Assembly (NCBI GenBank): GCA_028822065.1
Contig: JAPKEL010000014.1
Coordinates: forward strand, 1-38,978
Direction of reading: 5' to 3'
Length of the DNA: 38,978 nucleotides
Origin: Woeseiaceae bacterium
GTDB taxonomy: Bacteria; Pseudomonadota; Gammaproteobacteria; Steroidobacterales; Woeseiaceae
The position numbers were made by a program, and so were the translations under genes. Positions 37,261 to 38,978 of this stretch are shown here, one piece after another (position 1 is the stretch's first letter; each line of letters starts with the position of its first letter). The notes beneath the pieces were generated by a model. It saw nothing but the letters and a program-made list of their open reading frames with translations, did not search any database and had not been told where the DNA came from.

Positions 37261-38274
37261 ATGACCATCAAGGTTGCAATTAATGGGTTTGGACGTATCG
37301 GTCGAAATATTATGAGAGCCCTCTATGAGTCAGGTAAGCGATCAGATATTGAGATTATAGCAATCAACGATCTCGGTGATGCGAATACCAATGCTCATCT
37401 CTTGAGGAGAGATACGGCTCACGGAAGATTTCCAGGTGAAATTGAAGTGAAGGATAATTACTTGGTGGTTAATAACGATGAAATTAAAGTTTTTGCAGAA
37501 CGTGACCCTACCAAATTACCCTGGGGTGATCTTGGGGTTGATATTGTGCTTGAATCAACTGGATTTTTTTGTTCCCGTGATGGCGCCTCAAAACACTTAG
37601 ATGCAGGAGCAAAAAAAGTAATTATTTCTGCACCGGGTGGTGCTGATGTAGATGCAACTATTGTTTATGGTGTGAATCATAATGTCCTTACTAAGGAACA
37701 TACAATTATTTCAAATGCTTCTTGTACGACGAATTGCCTTGCTCCATTAGTGAAACCTTTGCATGAAAAAATTGGTGTTCGGCACGGAATAATGACAACA
37801 ATTCATGCATACACAAATGATCAAGTTTTAACCGATGTTTATCATTCTGATCTTCGTCGTGCTCGTTCTGCAACAATGTCACAAATTCCAACTAAGACTG
37901 GGGCTGCGGCAGCTGTTGGACTGGTTCTTCCTGAATTAAACGGACTTCTTGATGGATTCTCAATGCGCGTGCCAACGATCAATGTTTCTGCAGTTGATCT
38001 GAGTTTCGTGGCTGAAAGAGAAACGTCCATTGAAGAAATTAATGAAATTATGCTAGCAGCCAGTCAGAATGAGCTCAAAGGCGTATTAGCCTATTGCGAT
38101 GAGCCTCTGGTATCAGTTGATTTTAATCATGATCCTGCTTCGTCGAGTTATGATTCTACACTCACTAAAGTTATGCAGGGTACGCTCGTTAAGGTGATTT
38201 CTTGGTATGACAATGAGTGGGGTTTTTCTAATCGAATGTTAGATACAACAATGGCACTGGCTAACGCAAAATAA
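37261..38274 (+). CDS. gap: Glyceraldehyde-3-phosphate dehydrogenase, type I
   Basis: The 337-aa enzyme oxidises glyceraldehyde 3-phosphate, or works in reverse in gluconeogenic or Calvin flow. '[17 protein letters not shown]' binds the nucleotide, Cys155 in '[13 protein letters not shown]' is the nucleophile and His182 in '[10 protein letters not shown]' the base. '[25 protein letters not shown]' is of the proteobacterial type often found in tkt-gap-pgk clusters. Asp37 after the second strand suggests NAD preference, though dual use is possible. AGGAG precedes the ATG, and the gene begins 52 bp after tkt. Confidence 0.97.
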   Translation: MTIKVAINGFGRIGRNIMRALYESGKRSDIEIIAINDLGDANTNAHLLRRDTAHGRFPGEIEVKDNYLVVNNDEIKVFAERDPTKLPWGDLGVDIVLESTGFFCSRDGASKHLDAGAKKVIISAPGGADVDATIVYGVNHNVLTKEHTIISNASCTTNCLAPLVKPLHEKIGVRHGIMTTIHAYTNDQVLTDVYHSDLRRARSATMSQIPTKTGAAAAVGLVLPELNGLLDGFSMRVPTINVSAVDLSFVAERETSIEEINEIMLAASQNELKGVLAYCDEPLVSVDFNHDPASSSYDSTLTKVMQGTLVKVISWYDNEWGFSNRMLDTTMALANAK

Positions 38275-38325
38275 ATAAAATATTTTTTTTAAAATAAAAA
38301 TAGTTCAATAAAGGCGAATTTATTT

Positions 38326-38978
38326 ATGTTAAGAATGGATGATCTTGATCTTTCAAATAAAAAAGTTTTAATTAGAGAAGATCTTAATGTTCCAATTCTT
38401 AATGGCAAGATAACCAGTGATGCAAGAATAAGAGCGATACTACCAACACTGGAAATAGCTTTGAAAGCAAATTGTGCGATATTAATAATGTCGCATATGG
38501 GAAGACCAAAAGAAGGTGAGTTCAATCCAGATTATTCACTTAAACCATTAGCCGGATATTTATCAAAATTATTAGGTAAAGATGTCGGATTTATTTCTGA
38601 TTGGCATGATGGCGTTAATGTTTCGTGCGGTGACATAGTTCTATTAGAAAATGTAAGATTTGAGGTAGGTGAAAAAGGGAATGATGAATTACTCTCACGA
38701 AAAATGGCAAAACTTTGTGACATTTTCATAATGGATGCATTTGCCTGTGCACATAGAGCTCATGCGAGTACATGTGGGATAATTAAGTATGCGAAAATGG
38801 CTTGTGCTGGACCCTTATTAAGCAAAGAATTGGAAGCCTTAGAATTGAGTTTCAAAGAACCAAAAAAACCTATCGTTGCCATCGTTGGTGGGTCAAAAGT
38901 TTCTACAAAATTAGGAGTCCTTCAGTCATTAAGTGGCTGGGTGGATTATCTAATTTTGGGCGGCGGAATAGCCAATAC
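38326..38978 (+). CDS. pgk: Phosphoglycerate kinase (partial, cut by window end)
   Basis: From the ATG at 38326 an open frame of 217 codons runs off the window. It begins 'LDLSNKKVLIREDLNVPI' (the PGK signature R-x-D-x-N-x-P), and continues with 'MSHMGRPKEGE' (substrate-binding Arg), 'LLENVRFEVGEK', 'MDAFACAHRAHAST' and 'AIVGGSKVSTKLGVLQSL'. About 55% of a typical 390-aa PGK is present. It is 51 bp downstream of gap in the same direction and catalyses the adjacent step. Confidence 0.96.
   Translation, partial: MLRMDDLDLSNKKVLIREDLNVPILNGKITSDARIRAILPTLEIALKANCAILIMSHMGRPKEGEFNPDYSLKPLAGYLSKLLGKDVGFISDWHDGVNVSCGDIVLLENVRFEVGEKGNDELLSRKMAKLCDIFIMDAFACAHRAHASTCGIIKYAKMACAGPLLSKELEALELSFKEPKKPIVAIVGGSKVSTKLGVLQSLSGWVDYLILGGGIAN

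Noticed and set aside
38275-38325. Terminator between gap and pgk
   Set aside because: There are T and A runs but no G+C-bearing stem, and pgk belongs to the same pathway and direction.
1-38978. CRISPR array, insertion sequence, prophage, toxin-antitoxin or other defence island
   Set aside because: No regularly spaced repeats, transposase or integrase motifs, terminal inverted repeats or defence-type domains were found; the gene content is conserved housekeeping throughout.

Overview
The window is chromosomal DNA of an A+T-rich (roughly one-third G+C by eye), gene-dense gammaproteobacterium. Three things point there. The order rpsU-(yqeY)-dnaG-rpoD with a CAU-anticodon tRNA beyond it, and tsaD divergent from rpsU, is the macromolecular-synthesis locus known from E. 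coli and Pseudomonas. The cell has Gram-negative envelope genes (hldE, waaA, a TolC-type channel, mpl). It uses pyrophosphate-linked glycolysis (PPi-dependent phosphofructokinase plus a membrane H+-pyrophosphatase), and a tkt-gap-pgk run sits next to metK-ahcY. That combination is typical of autotrophic (sulfur-oxidising, Calvin-cycle) or methylotrophic gammaproteobacteria. Which of the two cannot be decided from this window, and no species is claimed.

Layout. 1-1230: tRNA-Ile2 (minus) and a two-domain VOC lipoprotein. 1270-6364 (minus): rpsU, yqeY-like, dnaG, rpoD and a GNAT-like gene. 6510-8388 (plus): tsaD, folB, folK. 8390-9172 (minus): a pteridine-reductase-type SDR. 9221-11242 (plus): a MidA-type methyltransferase and uppP. 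11223-13752 (minus): a DegP/DegQ-type protease and cca. 13753-14243 is a long, very A+T-rich gap with a 16-bp palindrome resembling an NrdR box. 14244-17168 (plus): split class II ribonucleotide reductase, nrdJa-nrdJb. 17253-17486: remnant of a VOC gene. 17549-20298 (plus): hldE and waaA. 20308-22145 (minus): tolC-like and rhodanese. 22265-22290: the only clear intrinsic terminator. 22321-25729 (minus): PPi-PFK and hppA. 25887-26525: adk. 26552-27631 (minus): rnd. 27699-30240 (plus): a membrane protein, mpl and a frameshifted LON-domain gene. 30226-34954 (minus): metK, ahcY, a CpdA-like phosphodiesterase and hemL. 35178-38978 (plus): tkt, gap and the first part of pgk, cut by the window edge.

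How it works together. Most genes are core housekeeping: replication and transcription initiation, tRNA maturation (tsaD, cca, rnd, lysidine-type tRNA-Ile), folate and SAM cycling, dNTP synthesis by a B12-dependent reductase, envelope building and recycling, and central carbon metabolism. pfp, hppA and adk together link pyrophosphate, proton motive force and the adenylate pool. I see no CRISPR array, insertion sequence, prophage, integron or toxin-antitoxin cassette, and no convincing new multi-gene system. The points that deserve a second look are small: a homopolymer frameshift, a decayed VOC gene, a candidate rpsU leader hairpin, the nrdJ palindrome, a degenerate HD region in Cca, TTG starts for rpoD and the gene behind it, and tightly packed convergent gene ends.
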